64,000 bases of DNA. It comes from Diadema setosum (taxonomy: Eukaryota > Echinodermata > Echinoidea > Diadematoida > Diadematidae). Under the pieces are notes generated by a model. It was given only the letters and a program-made list of their open reading frames with translations, did no database searches and was not told where the DNA came from. The stretch lies in the NCBI RefSeq assembly GCF_964275005.1, contig NC_092685.1:16114203-16178202 (forward strand). The letters run 5' to 3'. Positions 1 through 10,905 of this stretch are shown piece after piece (the stretch's first letter is position 1; the number at the start of each line of letters is the position of its first letter). Both the position numbers and the translations under genes were made by a program.

Positions 1-3000
1 GTTAGGGATGATAAGTAAAACAATATTGCTAACATAGTACACAATGATAAAGATGATTATGGGCCTTATAACAGTATATATGATAAAAATACTATACAAA
101 AGAAGAGACAGATTTTTTTTTTCTTCTAATGTGAAACATGACTTTTTGAGAGCTTGTAACATCAAGGGCATACAGTTTTTATTATCAGCGTAGTACGAAA
201 TTCACGATAGTCTTTCGCTTTGGACGTTCTCCTTAACCTTGACTGCTTTAGAAAGGCAAGACATAGTCGAACTTGCCTTTTTGGAGATGGAGCTCCCTGA
301 TCTTGAATTTGAATTTCGTCACGAATTTTCTTCGCATCTAAATGGTCAGATGATATATGACACACGTCACAAACCTAAAGCATGCAAAGGGCCTATCAAC
401 ATTATGTGTTGCCGTTTTAAGACGACTCTGCGTGGTAGCTGTTAATGATCCCAAACGATGGCTCAGAAATGGTAGCTAATGAGTACCATTACACCCTTGT
501 CATGTGACGACCAGAGTACATACCGGAGGATTAAAACATGCAAAACTGTGATTTCATTTCATTTGAAGACAGTATAGACGTGTCCAAGTAGTTATACATT
601 CAACGATAAAATCTCTCGAGTAACGTTGCAATATCCGTTTAACGTTGTAATATCCATGTTGGCAATTGTTCTGTAACGATTTCTTTTCCCACTCGCGTCG
701 TTTACGAGATCGATGAAGTATGGTGACTTAAATGGGAACCACTTTGCGCAAACTTTAGGAAAGTTATTTTCACGTTTGATTTAGTTTTTGTTATCAAAAC
801 TAAAAACGAGGTTTCCAACTATATGTTTCTGAATGTGCGTATGTGCGAGGGTGTGTGTAGTCACTGTGAACGAGTGCTGGTGGGTAGATGCGGGTGTTAC
901 AAACACATGTCATACACATGTCGGGGCTACTAATATGTTGCAATTATTTTGAACAAAGCCCTCAACTGCATAGCGCCAATAGAAGAGATGCAGCTGTCGT
1001 CTCGTGCCAGTGTTTAAGGGACACGCGACATTGTTATCGCAAGACATTAGAGGACATTTAAATGTCAATTTAGGTTTTTATTCGCATCGGGTAATTGCAC
1101 GGTGTTCCGGTTGAAGCGGGCGCTAGCATGAACCCGATTTTTCTAGTTGCAATGGTTTTTAATTACTCATGCCATTTCAATTTTACACTATGCTCAACAA
1201 ATCTGCATCAGATATGGTACGAAGAATCATCGACGAATGCGCGCACACACGTGCAAGCACGCACTCGTGAAATAAATACGTATACGAATGGGCTATTATA
1301 TTGTATATACCCGAAATCGTAGATACTTTAGTATTACGAGATATACATATTAATATAACACTGCTCAACACTTTTTTTTTTTTCTCTCTCTCTCTCTGGT
1401 AGCCCGATCGGGTAACTAAAATCTTTAAATCTGAAACTTTGGTGGCCCGAAAAAGAAATACAACCTAATGTACATGTATAAAGTAGCCCGGTATATGAAC
1501 GGAAACATAATCAACGATATTTAATCTTAAATGCCCGATCGGGCCACCGGGTCACCGCTCATGTCGAGCCCTGTATAATATACATATAATATATATATAC
1601 GCATAAAATGTTCTCAATGAATTCAAAGGAAATCATTGACACCATATATCTAAACTCCTAAACCCTTTTACAGTCCTTTGTTTTTTATATCTGCATAATT
1701 TGAACATTTGCGTATGAATATACGTTGTATGTGTAATAAATATTGTATATATTGTATTTAAATATACGTAGAATTGTACGTTATTTATTATCTAGCTTAC
1801 GTAAGGTGTAATCTCTCGACAATGACTTAGCAGAATGGCTTGAGAAAGACTGAAGGCAGGCAGCAACGTCTAATTAGCGCATATTAATTTCTCCCGTCTT
1901 TTTGTTATACATGTATGTAGATTCAAATATCTATTCCAAGACAGTTATAGCCATTTGAGATGGATATCCACACACGTTTGTTATTTCAATTTGAAGCTTG
2001 TAGTCATCGAAGAACAAAGAGACCGAACAAAATAAAATGTAGGGCCTACAGTGGACCCTAGTTATAAAGCGGTCAGATATAATAAACCCCTCTTATATAA
2101 CAGGTGATTTTGCAGGTCGTGACATTTCTTTACTTTTGTACCCTGAAGTAGTAAGAAACCTGCTTTCACAAGGCAATCGTCTTGTTTCTTACGCCCTTGT
2201 TCTAACGAGGTTCCTCTGTACAATGATAATTGTATTTTCATTCCAATCGGAGTCTCTTTATGAACTGATGTCCAATATACGTTATGGTTTCCTTTGCCGT
2301 TTTCTTTTCATTACCATGACTACCAAAGCATTTATCTGTAATAACAGTCCTATTGTTTTATTCAATGTAAAGCTAATGTAACACTTACACTGTACATGTA
2401 ATATCACAGCCGAAGCCAGGGCAGAACCAGGTAGGCAGGAGGGTTCCCCTCCTATCTCCCTGCTCTCACGACGAACGATACAGTACAGCCCTAGGCCTAT
2501 AGATGGCGCTCTTTCACCTGAGACCACTAAGATCACTTTTGCCCGTTGCGGTGGTCAACACAATACACGTACTGTACATGTAAACATGTACATGTATTTA
2601 CCATTCTAAATGAATACTTCACATGGTAGAAACATTGTCAGTCTATTGTTCGCTGTTTGGCAATCAGTACTTTGATCATGGTCTCTATGCAACAAAAGTT
2701 TTGACATCACTGATAAAGTCAACTACAAATCTACAGCATAATGTGAAATCCAATAATGATCAATTAATGTTGAACTCTATTTATTTTTTTTTTATTTGAT
2801 ATATTTCCAAGAAACAACAAAGTAATACATAATATGGAGCATACATTTGTCAATTCATATTGTTGAGCAATTACAAAAAATACAATTCATGAAATATAAT
2901 ACAAAAATATGTACGGATTACATGAAAGCAATGCACACTTTGCAATAGAAACAAGGAATAAATTATGCGATGGAAAGAGTGATCTACAGAGTTGCTTTGT

Positions 3001-3474
3001 AATGTTTCAATAATGCAGCATACCTTCTGTAATAGGTATATCTCGCACATTCTGTATTTTCTGCACACTTGCCATTACAGTATCACCACTTGACCTCCGT
3101 CACAAAATTTGCCAAACAAATGGAAACTTCATTCAACCTCATCCATACACAAGCTAAATGCATCTTGTGATTAAAGAATAAAGTTGAATTCATTTGAGTT
3201 ATTAAAAAACTTTCATTCTTAGAAGAGTTTGTCCTTCAAACATGAACATGATATTGTATATCCCAATTCATTCAAGCAAATCAGCTTTTGTACATATAAG
3301 GCAGAAACTCATTTCCTAAACTGTATCGTTTCTTTTCCGAGTTTAATGAAATCAGTCTAACACTAACAAAAACATTGCTTCCATTATGGTGGCTAAAGGC
3401 TGTCTTTGTTGAAAACTAATGTAAATCTAATGTCTCAGTTATTGCACAGTGGTATACAGTCATTACTTGAGTTG
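1..3474. other. Gene-poor left flank
   Basis: I see no coding exon, RNA gene or protein-domain signature on either strand in this stretch. The sequence is AT-rich with short low-complexity tracts: a CT run at about 1383-1398, AT-rich runs near 1570-1610 and 1735-1770, and a T-rich run near 2785-2800. One degenerate inverted-repeat remnant is listed separately at 1396-1573. Any gene here would have to consist of exons too short or too diverged to recognise by eye. Confidence 0.6.
1396..1573. mobile_element. Remnant of a small inverted-repeat transposon (hAT-like end)
   Basis: The palindromic motif GCCCGATCGGG occurs near both ends (about 1402 and 1533). The right end reads inward on the minus strand as CAGGGCTCGACATGAGCGG, which resembles hAT-type termini. 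The left end runs into a CT microsatellite, so the matching terminus is lost or decayed. This is a fragment at best, with no coding capacity. Confidence 0.35.
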
Positions 3475-3567
3475 TTAACTTGTTGAGGACGAGTCCCGAG
3501 TATACTCGGGCAGGTGTCAATGGGAAATACGTGTTGTAGCAAAATCAGTCCGTCCTCAACGGGTTAA
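3475..3567. mobile_element. 93-bp TTAA-flanked hairpin MITE, copy 1
   Basis: Short inverted repeats (left TTGTTGAGGACG, right CGTCCTCAACGGG) are bounded on both sides by TTAA. The inside carries GAGTATACTCGGG-type palindromes and the stretch TGTTGTAGCAAAATC. A second copy with the same inside and TTAA ends lies at 28833-28938 in an EML6 intron, so this is an interspersed repeat and not gene sequence. Confidence 0.7.
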
Positions 3568-3618
3568 ACAAGCATGAATACAATAGCCAATGCAGCACTT
3601 TGGAAGTGAAGTGTTAAG

Positions 3619-3633
3619 TTTATTCAATTTATT
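3619..3633 (-). promoter_or_regulatory. Candidate polyadenylation signals of the CSKMT-like gene
   Basis: Two AATAAA hexamers on the minus strand (TTTATT on the plus strand at 3619-3624 and 3628-3633) lie about 125-140 nt downstream of the methyltransferase stop codon. That is a normal 3' UTR distance. No cleavage site can be confirmed from sequence. Confidence 0.5.
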
Positions 3634-3757
3634 ACAAAATATGATTTCTTCTTCTTCGATACAAATTCCGAGAGGAAGTGGTGTATGTACAAGGCAATCA
3701 AGAAATAAGTCCTTGATGGCCAACACCTGCAAAGCAAGTAGATGTTCCTTACATACC

Positions 3758-4411
3758 CTATCTTAAAATAATTTTGTAAGCAAAATATTCCATAACACCT
3801 GTTTCAGGAAGCTGTGTGAAGGAGACGGAGAGCTGCTTGCCTTCAGACTGGTGTAAATCAGTTTTCACTTTTTCCAGCAGATCTAGTCTGAATTCAGGTG
3901 GTTCATCTGAAAACTGCAGAAAGAGACCATTTGGTGTCAAAAGTCGAAATGCTTCCACCAATAGTTTGTCCACCTTTTGCCTTGTGCTTTTGCTTTTCAG
4001 CAGCGCATCTGTAGTGCCTTTCTCGTACACGACATCAAATATGTTTCCTCTCAAGGGGATGTTGCAAATGTCTGCAGCTACAAAGTCAACATGATGTTTC
4101 GAGGAATTGTTTGAATGTGATGCCGTTTCTGTGTTTGTCTTGCTTTGCATTAGCGCATTCATTGAAAAGTCCATACAGGTGATGTGGCACGATGGATAAT
4201 CGAGCGCCAGAGCTAGGGCCAGACCTGAAGTTCCACAGCCAAGCTCTGCCAAGCGCAAAGTTCCACCGCCTGACTGACCCAATGTTGCAATGCTGGAGTG
4301 AAATGTGTCCCTGATTGCTTCATAGGGCACAAACCACTCAAAGGGGTTACCATGAGATGTTTGCGTTGTTCTGGACTCATAAAATGCCTCCCAATAGGCT
4401 TTCTTACCCAT
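3758..4411 (-). CDS. CSKMT: CSKMT/METTL12-like citrate synthase lysine methyltransferase
   Basis: Seven-beta-strand SAM-dependent methyltransferase; vertebrate CSKMT trimethylates a lysine of mitochondrial citrate synthase. From the in-frame ATG at 4411 the exon encodes 217 residues. Motif I, the SAM loop, is LAELGCGTSGL at about residues 54-64. An acidic post-I motif, CMDFS, is at 79-83, FDVVYEKGTTDAL is at 125-137, and LFLQFSDEPPEFRLDLLE is at about 163-180. The QFSDE...RL block and the C-terminal YFAY (209-212) are what point to CSKMT and not the related EEF1AKMT4. A pyrimidine-rich acceptor ends at 4426, so the open frame upstream of it is intronic. Vertebrate CSKMT is of similar size but has a mitochondrial targeting leader. 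None is visible here, so a missing 5' exon (candidate donor at 6661-6666) or a different location is possible. The coding start is the least certain part. Confidence 0.8.
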   Translation of the reverse strand: MGKKAYWEAFYESRTTQTSHGNPFEWFVPYEAIRDTFHSSIATLGQSGGGTLRLAELGCGTSGLALALALDYPSCHITCMDFSMNALMQSKTNTETASHSNNSSKHHVDFVAADICNIPLRGNIFDVVYEKGTTDALLKSKSTRQKVDKLLVEAFRLLTPNGLFLQFSDEPPEFRLDLLEKVKTDLHQSEGKQLSVSFTQLPETGVMEYFAYKIILR

Positions 4412-4425
4412 GTTGGTCGTGACAT

Positions 4426-4447
4426 CTATGGAGGCAAAAGAAAAAGA
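4426..4447 (-). promoter_or_regulatory. Splice acceptor tract before the CSKMT-like exon
   Basis: On the minus strand a T/C-rich tract ends in TTTTGCCTCCATAG and is followed at 4425 by the exon. It shows that the gene has at least one upstream exon. That exon would have to supply one nucleotide of a split codon if translation starts upstream of 4411. Confidence 0.6.
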
Positions 4448-4496
4448 AAATTTGTGCAACTATAATAGAGTGCAGTTGCAGTAGGAGTGTAAACAA

Positions 4497-5523
4497 TTAA
4501 AGATAATAAAAAGTTTTGGTACCTCAAAAGTTTCCCTGAATTTCCGTGTTTCAGGTCAAAGTATCTATCATATAACTAACACTGTGAGACTTACTCGCCC
4601 CAAAGTGCTCTCATTTCTTAGTAATCATGCAATTAACTGCGACCAGCAGGCCCATACGCATAGCGACCAGCAGCCCCATACGCATAGCGTAATGGGGCTT
4701 CGCATTGTAGCATTCAGGATCATGACAGATTTAGTATCGCGGTAAATATCAACTTAAAATCCACAAAATTCTTCAATTTGAAGACTTACCAATTAAGTTG
4801 AAGTCTTGAAAACAGGCTTCGGGCAACGTTTGGTTCTGCCAATAGTCCCTTTCTGTTCGAATTGATGACTGAATGTGACTCTGTCGAGAGGACCTTGGGT
4901 ACATGCACTGATTACTACGACCAGCGCATACGCACACATCACATGCGAACAAATTTCAAATCCATGAACGGATAAGATGTTTGTGTGCGCATGCGCTGGC
5001 CGTCAATTCAGTGTAGCTCTCCCAAGGTCCTCTCGACCGAGTCACATTCAGTCATCAATTCGAACAGAAAGGGACTATTGGCAAAACCAAACGTTGCCCA
5101 ATGCCTGTTTTAAATACTTCAACTTAACTGGTAAGTCTTCAAATTGAAGAAATTTTTGGATTTTAAGTTGATATTTACCCGCGATACTAAATCAATCATG
5201 ATCATGTAAGCTACAATGCGAAGCCCCATTTAGCTATGCGTATGGGGCTGCTGGTCGCAGTTAGCTACACAGTATGCGTATGGGGCTGCACGCTGCTGGT
5301 CGCAGTTATCTCGCACAATACGTGTACTACCTCGCCGCCGTCGTACGGCGGCGGCTCTGGTACGAAACCATTATTGAATGATTACTAAGACATGAGAGCA
5401 CTTTGGGGCGAGTAAGTCTCACAGTGTTAGTTATATGAAAGGTACTTTAACCTGAAACACAAACTAAGACAAGGAAATTCAGGGAAACTTTTGAGGTAAT
5501 ACCAAAACTTTATATTATCTTAA
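4497..5523. mobile_element. ~1.03-kb fold-back element, TTAA at both ends
   Basis: The left half (about 4497-4965) and right half (about 5005-5523) are long imperfect reverse complements. They share GGGGCGAGTAAGTCTCACAG near the outer part of each arm, GCGTATGGGGCTGCTGGTCGC-like blocks further in, and CAATTCGAACAGAAAGGGAC near the centre. The outermost bases are TTAAAGATAATA on the left and TATTATCTTAA on the right, so TTAA could be the target duplication. No open reading frame is present. It sits just upstream of the CSKMT-like exon, probably inside that gene's first intron. Confidence 0.8.
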
Positions 5524-5733
5524 CCATGCATGCATTAAATGTATGCACACATGCAAGAACAATGTTTCCAGCTAGAACCGCTCTAGATCTATAGACCAAT
5601 TTGGCTTGGGTACTGTTTTTTATGGTAATTTCTAACTGGGGGCTTCAAGTATGCCTAACAAAAGATGTACTGACATCACAATGCACCTGGCTCATTGCAT
5701 AACCCATTGAAAGTGCTTTTGTTCTACTTTGGA

Positions 5734-5759
5734 AGCCCCCCCCCCCCCCCCCCCCCCCC
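5734..5759 (+). repeat. Poly-C tract
   Basis: An uninterrupted run of about 26 cytosines. Similar C or G runs recur at 7203-7224, 12182-12201, 25590-25604 and 38650-38691. Proline-rich or glycine-rich open frames across them are artefacts. Confidence 0.9.
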
Positions 5760-5969
5760 AGTTATGGCAGCCATAAGCTACAGTACTCTGAAGTCGGATT
5801 CTTCTAATCTATATATTCAACTTACTCATCATCATCTCTCAATAGATCTAGTTAAACACTTACACATTGTAACGTTAGACCCTGTAATGGTGTACCATTA
5901 TACATCATATGGGAGTGCATAGACCATCATCGCATCAACATATCTCAGTCCTGGGCAAACATGGTAGAC

Positions 5970-6369
5970 TTAAAGGGACTGTAAAAGTACTGGTTGAGTG
6001 GAGGATTCAGGTTTATAACATTCCTAAGTGAGATAATGAGAAACCTCTTATGAAATATGAAAGAGCATGTAATCTTAAGAAGTATTCAACGTTTATTTGG
6101 TGAAAATTGGTTTTCAAATGGCCGAGACATAAAAAAAAGCGATAATAATAAAAGGCGACGGGCCACGCCTTTTATTAGAAGCTCTTTGTTTCACCTTGTT
6201 TTTGGATATCTCAGTCATTTCAAAACCGATTTTCATCAAATAAACTTTTGATTCCCCTTAGAATTGTAGTATGCTCTTTGACACCTCATAGAGTGGTTTC
6301 TGAATATCTCGCAAAACATTAAAAGCTATTAAAATCCTCACCTCACCCAGAACTGTACAGTCCCTTTAA
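5970..6369. mobile_element. 400-bp TTAA-flanked MITE, family A, uninterrupted copy
   Basis: Bounded by TTAA (5970-5973 and 6366-6369), with terminal repeats reading AAGGGACTGTA inward from each end. The internal halves are partly palindromic, with CATTTGAAAACC/CATTTCAAAACC-type motifs that pair across the centre. A second copy of the same sequence lies at 26685-27637 but is split by another transposon. Here the corresponding site, ACATTCCTAAGTGAG at about 6019, is intact. There is no coding capacity; piggyBac-type mobilisation is inferred from the TTAA flanks. Confidence 0.85.
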
Positions 6370-6660
6370 CATGAGGCTAATCACATTTAAAACAATTATC
6401 AGGTTTGTCTGTGACTGTGAGGTGTAATACCGTGTATGGTCTTGGAAATTTAAAATTTCTCCAGACAGGTTGTCTCCAGCCCAGGCCACGTTCCCCGCGG
6501 CTTCTAGCTACTCCTACACACTATTCTCAATCCCTGGCCCCTCCCCTCCTCCACTTCGCACAAACGCTTTCGCTGTACAAAAGAACACTGGACGCAAACT
6601 GTATTGGTAAACATGATACAATACACGAGTATCCCTGACAAAAGAATGGATAAATAATAA

Positions 6661-6668
6661 ACTTACCG
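6661..6668 (-). promoter_or_regulatory. Strong splice-donor sequence, candidate end of a CSKMT 5' exon
   Basis: The minus strand reads GCTCG then GTAAGT (plus 6661-6666), a near-perfect donor. It faces the CSKMT-like acceptor at 4426, and ATGCTCG just upstream would join in frame to the methyltransferase exon. This is only a candidate; no mitochondrial leader is evident beside it. Confidence 0.25.
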
Positions 6669-7086
6669 AGCATTACAAGAAATTGAGTGTGTGGGACTAG
6701 ACTGTAAGCTTACGCTAAGATTTTCAAAGGTGACAATGCGTCTTACCACTTTTCCGTGTGGTTTGGCACGAAAAGAGCCTATGAATGATAAAGCATGAAA
6801 TTTGCTTCCTTGTGAAAAGTCGAATGAGACTATGGGCTCCTTTGGACACATGAAGAACACGTGAAGAAACCATTCTCCGAGGCAGAACACAGTGTCAGTA
6901 CGGCCTACCTACTGAATACGTTAACACGTGTGATCTGTTTTGACTTACCGATCTTGGCAAGGGAGGGGGGGAAGGGGAAGGGTGCTGCTTCAATTTCAAT
7001 CACTCTTGTTACTAGTACTGTTTATTTATGCCTTCTAGAACAACACGTCACAATAGGGTAAGTACGCTGAATCCCCATTTCTGTAT

Positions 7087-7088
<2 letters not shown>

Positions 7089-7120
<32 letters not shown>
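7089..7120 (+). repeat. Poly-A tract
   Basis: About 27 consecutive adenines, followed by a short unique spacer and then a C run at 7203-7224. No coding meaning. Confidence 0.85.
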
Positions 7121-7123
<3 letters not shown>

Positions 7124-7589
7124 GATCCATACAAGTAATCATTATTGTAGGCCACCGACAGGGCACAGTCCGGCGCCGGAGAGGGAGGGGGTGCCCCCTC
7201 CCTCCCCCCCCCCCCCCCCCCCCCATGGAAAAAGAAAGAGGGTGAAAGTCGGAAAGGAAGATACATGGTATAAAGCTAAAAATTGTTAATTCCACCGTTT
7301 AAAGGACAAGTTCACCTTCATAAACGTAAGGATTGAAAGAATGCAACAATATTAGTAGAACACATCAGTGAAAGTTTGAGGAAAATTGGACAATCGATGC
7401 AAAAGTTATGAATTTTTAAAATTTTTGTGTTGGAACCGCTGGATGAGGAGACTACTACAGCTTGTGAGCCATATGCGTACAACAGTATAAAGAAAATGTA
7501 AAGAAAATTCAACATATTTTCACTTTTTTCGCATAATACAAGAGCACTTGATCTGCCTCTTTCTAAAGGCAGAGGGAATAATATTACCC

Positions 7590-7594
7590 ATGAC

Positions 7595-7667
<73 letters not shown>

Positions 7668-8455
7668 AGGGTACTTATAATGCGCCAGTTCCACATAGTT
7701 AACGTGCTCAAGGCGCAGTAGAAGAAGTAAGTTATGAAATACAAAAATCCTTCCACAAACATGCACATGAAAATGAATGACACAATAATGATAATGAAAA
7801 AATATACATCATAATATACAATTCTACTGGAAAATGGTCATGAACAAATGAGTCTTGAGGGCAACTTTAAAGGAGTCAACATTCGAAATGTGACGGATAG
7901 CTTGAGGCAACTGATTCCACAGGTAAGGTCCAGCATGTGCAAACGACCGATCCCCCCATGATTTCTTCGTTTTTGGAACAACAAGCAATCTACAATCGGA
8001 TGACCTTAAACATCTGGAAGGATTATAGAATGTCAGTAAATTAACATTGTACTCTGGGGCAGATCCATGTATGCAATGAAAAACAAATAGTAATAGTTTA
8101 AATACAATGCGAGATTCAACAGGTAACCAATGCAATGAGGACAAAACAGGGGTAATGTGAGTATTTCTCCTGGTAAGGGTAACAACGCGGGCTGCTGAAT
8201 TTTGCAATTTTTGTAACCGTGAAAGTTGAGATTGTGGTAGCTGAAAAAAGAGTGCATTACCAAAGTCAAGTCGTGATGATATAAGAGCATGAACTATTTT
8301 TTCTGTGGCTGAACGAGTTAAATACTTGCGAATAATGCCCAAATTGCGTAACTGATATCTCACGGATTTACAGACAGCAGAGATCTGAACAGACATGGAC
8401 CAACATTTGTTGGTATAACGAGTCAGGGGAATGTGTGCTTTTTTCAAGAGATTAA
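7590..8455 (-). mobile_element. 5'-truncated CR1/L2-type non-LTR retrotransposon (RT C-terminus)
   Basis: The minus-strand open frame 8447-7824 (about 207 codons) matches the C-terminal end of reverse transcriptases of the CR1/L2/Jockey group. Landmarks are SRLDFGNALFF, LQKLQNSAARVV, LHWLPVESRI, PSRCLRSS, GDRSFAHAGPYLWNQLP and a terminal SFKVALKTHLF. The catalytic YxDD part is missing, as expected for a 5'-truncated insertion. Downstream on the minus strand come a GCGC-containing 3' UTR and then a (TTA)n tail at 7596-7666, the usual 3' end of this class. The frame has no internal stop, so the copy is young, but it cannot be autonomous. Confidence 0.85.
7596..7666 (+). repeat. (AAT)n microsatellite, tail of the retrotransposon
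   Basis: About 23 AAT units, read as (TTA)n on the retrotransposon strand. It follows the minus-strand sequence GGCGCATTATAAGTACCCTG, a 3'-end motif related to the one beside the second AAT array at 24344-24602. Confidence 0.9.
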
Positions 8456-9675
8456 ATTTTGTGAAATTCTCTTTATATTTTCTTTATATTGTTGTACGCA
8501 TGTGACATCTAAGTTTGCACTAGTCTTCTCATCCAGCGGTTACTGCACAAAAACTTCAAAAATTCATAACTTTTGAACCGATTGTCCGATTTTCCTCAAA
8601 CTTTCAATGATGTGTTCTACTAATATTGCTACATTCTCTCAATCCTTATGTTTATGAAGGTGAACTTGTCCTTTATTAAAAAATAGTTTTACGCATCTAC
8701 TGTATTTTCCGTTTTCGCACACGAACAGGTTACTATAGATCCCAGTTTGCGTTCAACGGTTGCAGCATAGCTTTCAGATTACATAACAGGATGAGTGGAC
8801 GAAATAATTTTCGTTTTCAAAGCATTATAGGTTCGTAATGACAAAATCATTATGATTGTAGCTTCAATTATTCGGTTTTCATTAGCAATTTCAGTAGATT
8901 TATTTCCACTCTTTAGATTGTGGTACCGGGATATGAGGTCTCATCAGGGGGCCCATCAGTTGTCTGCCTTGAATAAGTGATTCCCTTTATACCCTAACCC
9001 TACCCCTCATTGTATATAAACATCAAGGATATACATTTTCCGACGTTCATACTCACTACATCTACATCAGTGTCAATAACTATTTGGGTGGCATATCACA
9101 GTGCCCTTTTCTCTTGTCAGGTTCACATTCAAACGATATATAATGAGTCAATGACCTGTAGGGCTTATAGTTTTATTTAATTTTTAAGTTTTATTTCAAA
9201 TGTTTCCTCATGAATGAATAAGTTCCTATAGAATAGATGGGAATACATGTCAACACGGTTAATTGTCTGTGCCCTCTGCATGAACGAAAAACCGAATTCC
9301 AGGGAAGGAAGATTATTGTTGTTGTATATCTTCGTTATTGGTATTATTATTTCATTCAATATTCACATTTCATGATTGTTTTCGACTTTAACGATTTCTT
9401 TAATTATACTGTTGAAGCTTGCATGGTGCGACCAGAGAGATTTCTTCCACTCCTTTTCACTTCTCTGATGCAACCGTCTCGTGTGTAGCCTATTGCCGAT
9501 GCATTTGAAAGTACTTCATTCCCTGAGAACTAATATCATAATCTATAATTATGATATCTTTACAACAGGGATTAATGTGGCATGTTTCTGCTGTTTTATA
9601 TTATATATATATATATATATGTATATGTTGGTGTGCGTGTGTGTGTCTTGCACTCGCGACAGTAAAAGGACTTAC

Positions 9676-9926
9676 ACAGACCTACAGCTCGTCACGGGTA
9701 CAATGCCGATGACCGAATATCCCTTAATGACTTCAACACCTCGGCTAACCGCGGCGTTGAATATGACATTTTCTTCCTTGCATTGTTCAGTCGAGCAGTT
9801 GTCGATGACCACTACACTTCGTTTGGCCTCCGACATGCCCGACTCACCACCGACAGGGGGCTTGCCCGTCGCCAGACAGTGCGTGCCGAAAAGTGTGCAA
9901 CTTTCGCCAACTTCGTCACGTTTCAC
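9676..9926 (-). pseudogene. Possible TIR-like coding exon or gene fragment
   Basis: An uninterrupted minus-strand frame of about 84 codons has coding-like composition, unlike its AT-rich surroundings. It contains CTLFGTHCLATGKPPVGGES and, later, SEAKRSVVVIDNCSTEQCKEE followed by a run ending GYSVIGIVPV. The order SR/K-x-VVV, then C-x-x-E, then IVPV resembles the betaD-alphaD-betaE part of TIR domains, but the match is weak. A good donor, CTGT then GTAAGT (9670-9675), follows and a stop sits in the intron. I found no convincing acceptor or partner exon, so this may be a relic or one exon of an unrecognised gene. Confidence 0.3.
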
Positions 9927-10827
9927 GTGATCAAAATTGCATATTATTACTTTCTAGACCCGCCAAGCATGAGCGTGATAAAATAAGCTCTAACCTCCCT
10001 TACCAATGAAAGTTTGCCAGTACTTTATTCATCCAATTCATCATGACTGTTGCTGTTATTTCTAGAGATTAAGATTGTCTTCAGGAAGAAAAGCTCGATC
10101 GATTTTCAAGACAACGTTGCAGGTAAATATTAAACAAGTGCAATGGCAATGAAAAGTATATATGACCGGAAATGACTGAATTATTATCTTTTAATTGTAA
10201 TTATGTTTTCTTATCTGCGACTTTCGTTTCCATGATGGCGCCGGTGGTGCAAATCCCCTTGATGTGAACTATCTGCCGGGGTATCTGCCGTCATACGAAG
10301 GCCCATGACTCGCGACGGTGAGTTGACCGCGACTTGTTCAAGGGACCAGGGTTAGAAGGGACATTCGTTATTTTTAGTCCGATTTGATAATCTTTTGTTC
10401 ATGTGGACGTGCCCGTTCTCATATTCCTCGCATGATGAATTTTTAATCACTTTCGCTCCTCTTTCTTTTTTTTTTCCGTTTTAATGACTGATGCATCTTG
10501 CAAGTGTGTGAGGTCAGAACCGCTAAACCGATAGACCTTGACACACACTCTCACACTGCTTGACTGGCTCGGCGGTTCCGGCCAGTGGCCAGCATCCATC
10601 TTTGAGGGGCCGTTGTATCAATGTAAGTACATTGTATATTGTATTATATATAGTCATGACCCATTACGATGGACATCCAGCGCAACGACAGCCTCCTATC
10701 ATTACTCGAATCCCTCTTGCTGTGACCGATTAAGGCAGACATTGAATTAATTGGCTTCGGTCAGTGAGTCTGGTCATTATTCAAGATTACAATATAGCCA
10801 GACATTGTTGATGCGTGTGTATGTGTA

Positions 10828-10830
<3 letters not shown>

Positions 10831-10904
<74 letters not shown>
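10831..10904 (+). repeat. (TG)n microsatellite
   Basis: About 37 TG/GT units. Similar arrays lie at about 18293-18332 and, as (CA)n, at 46682-46711, 53110-53134 and 61558-61590. Confidence 0.9.

Positions 10905-10905
<1 letters not shown>

Larger units (their letters stand above)
7301..8674. mobile_element. MITE family B, copy 1, interrupted by a retrotransposon
   Basis: The left end starts AAAGGACAAGTTCACCTTCA. The right end is its reverse complement, TGAAGGTGAACTTGTCCTTT. Inside each arm are matching blocks, including TGTTCTACTAATATTG and CATCCAGCGGTT. The arms align with the compact copy at 26742-27299. Here the centre is opened by the L2-like retrotransposon tail at about 7590-8455, so the MITE was present first. 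Confidence 0.8.

Noticed and set aside
4213..4425. 70-codon frame beginning at an ATG directly after the acceptor
   Set aside because: It is out of frame with the conserved methyltransferase motifs.
6663..6890. 75-codon minus-strand frame ending at a good donor
   Set aside because: Its translation shows no mitochondrial leader or known domain, and it does not join the CSKMT exon in phase; only the donor is kept as a candidate.
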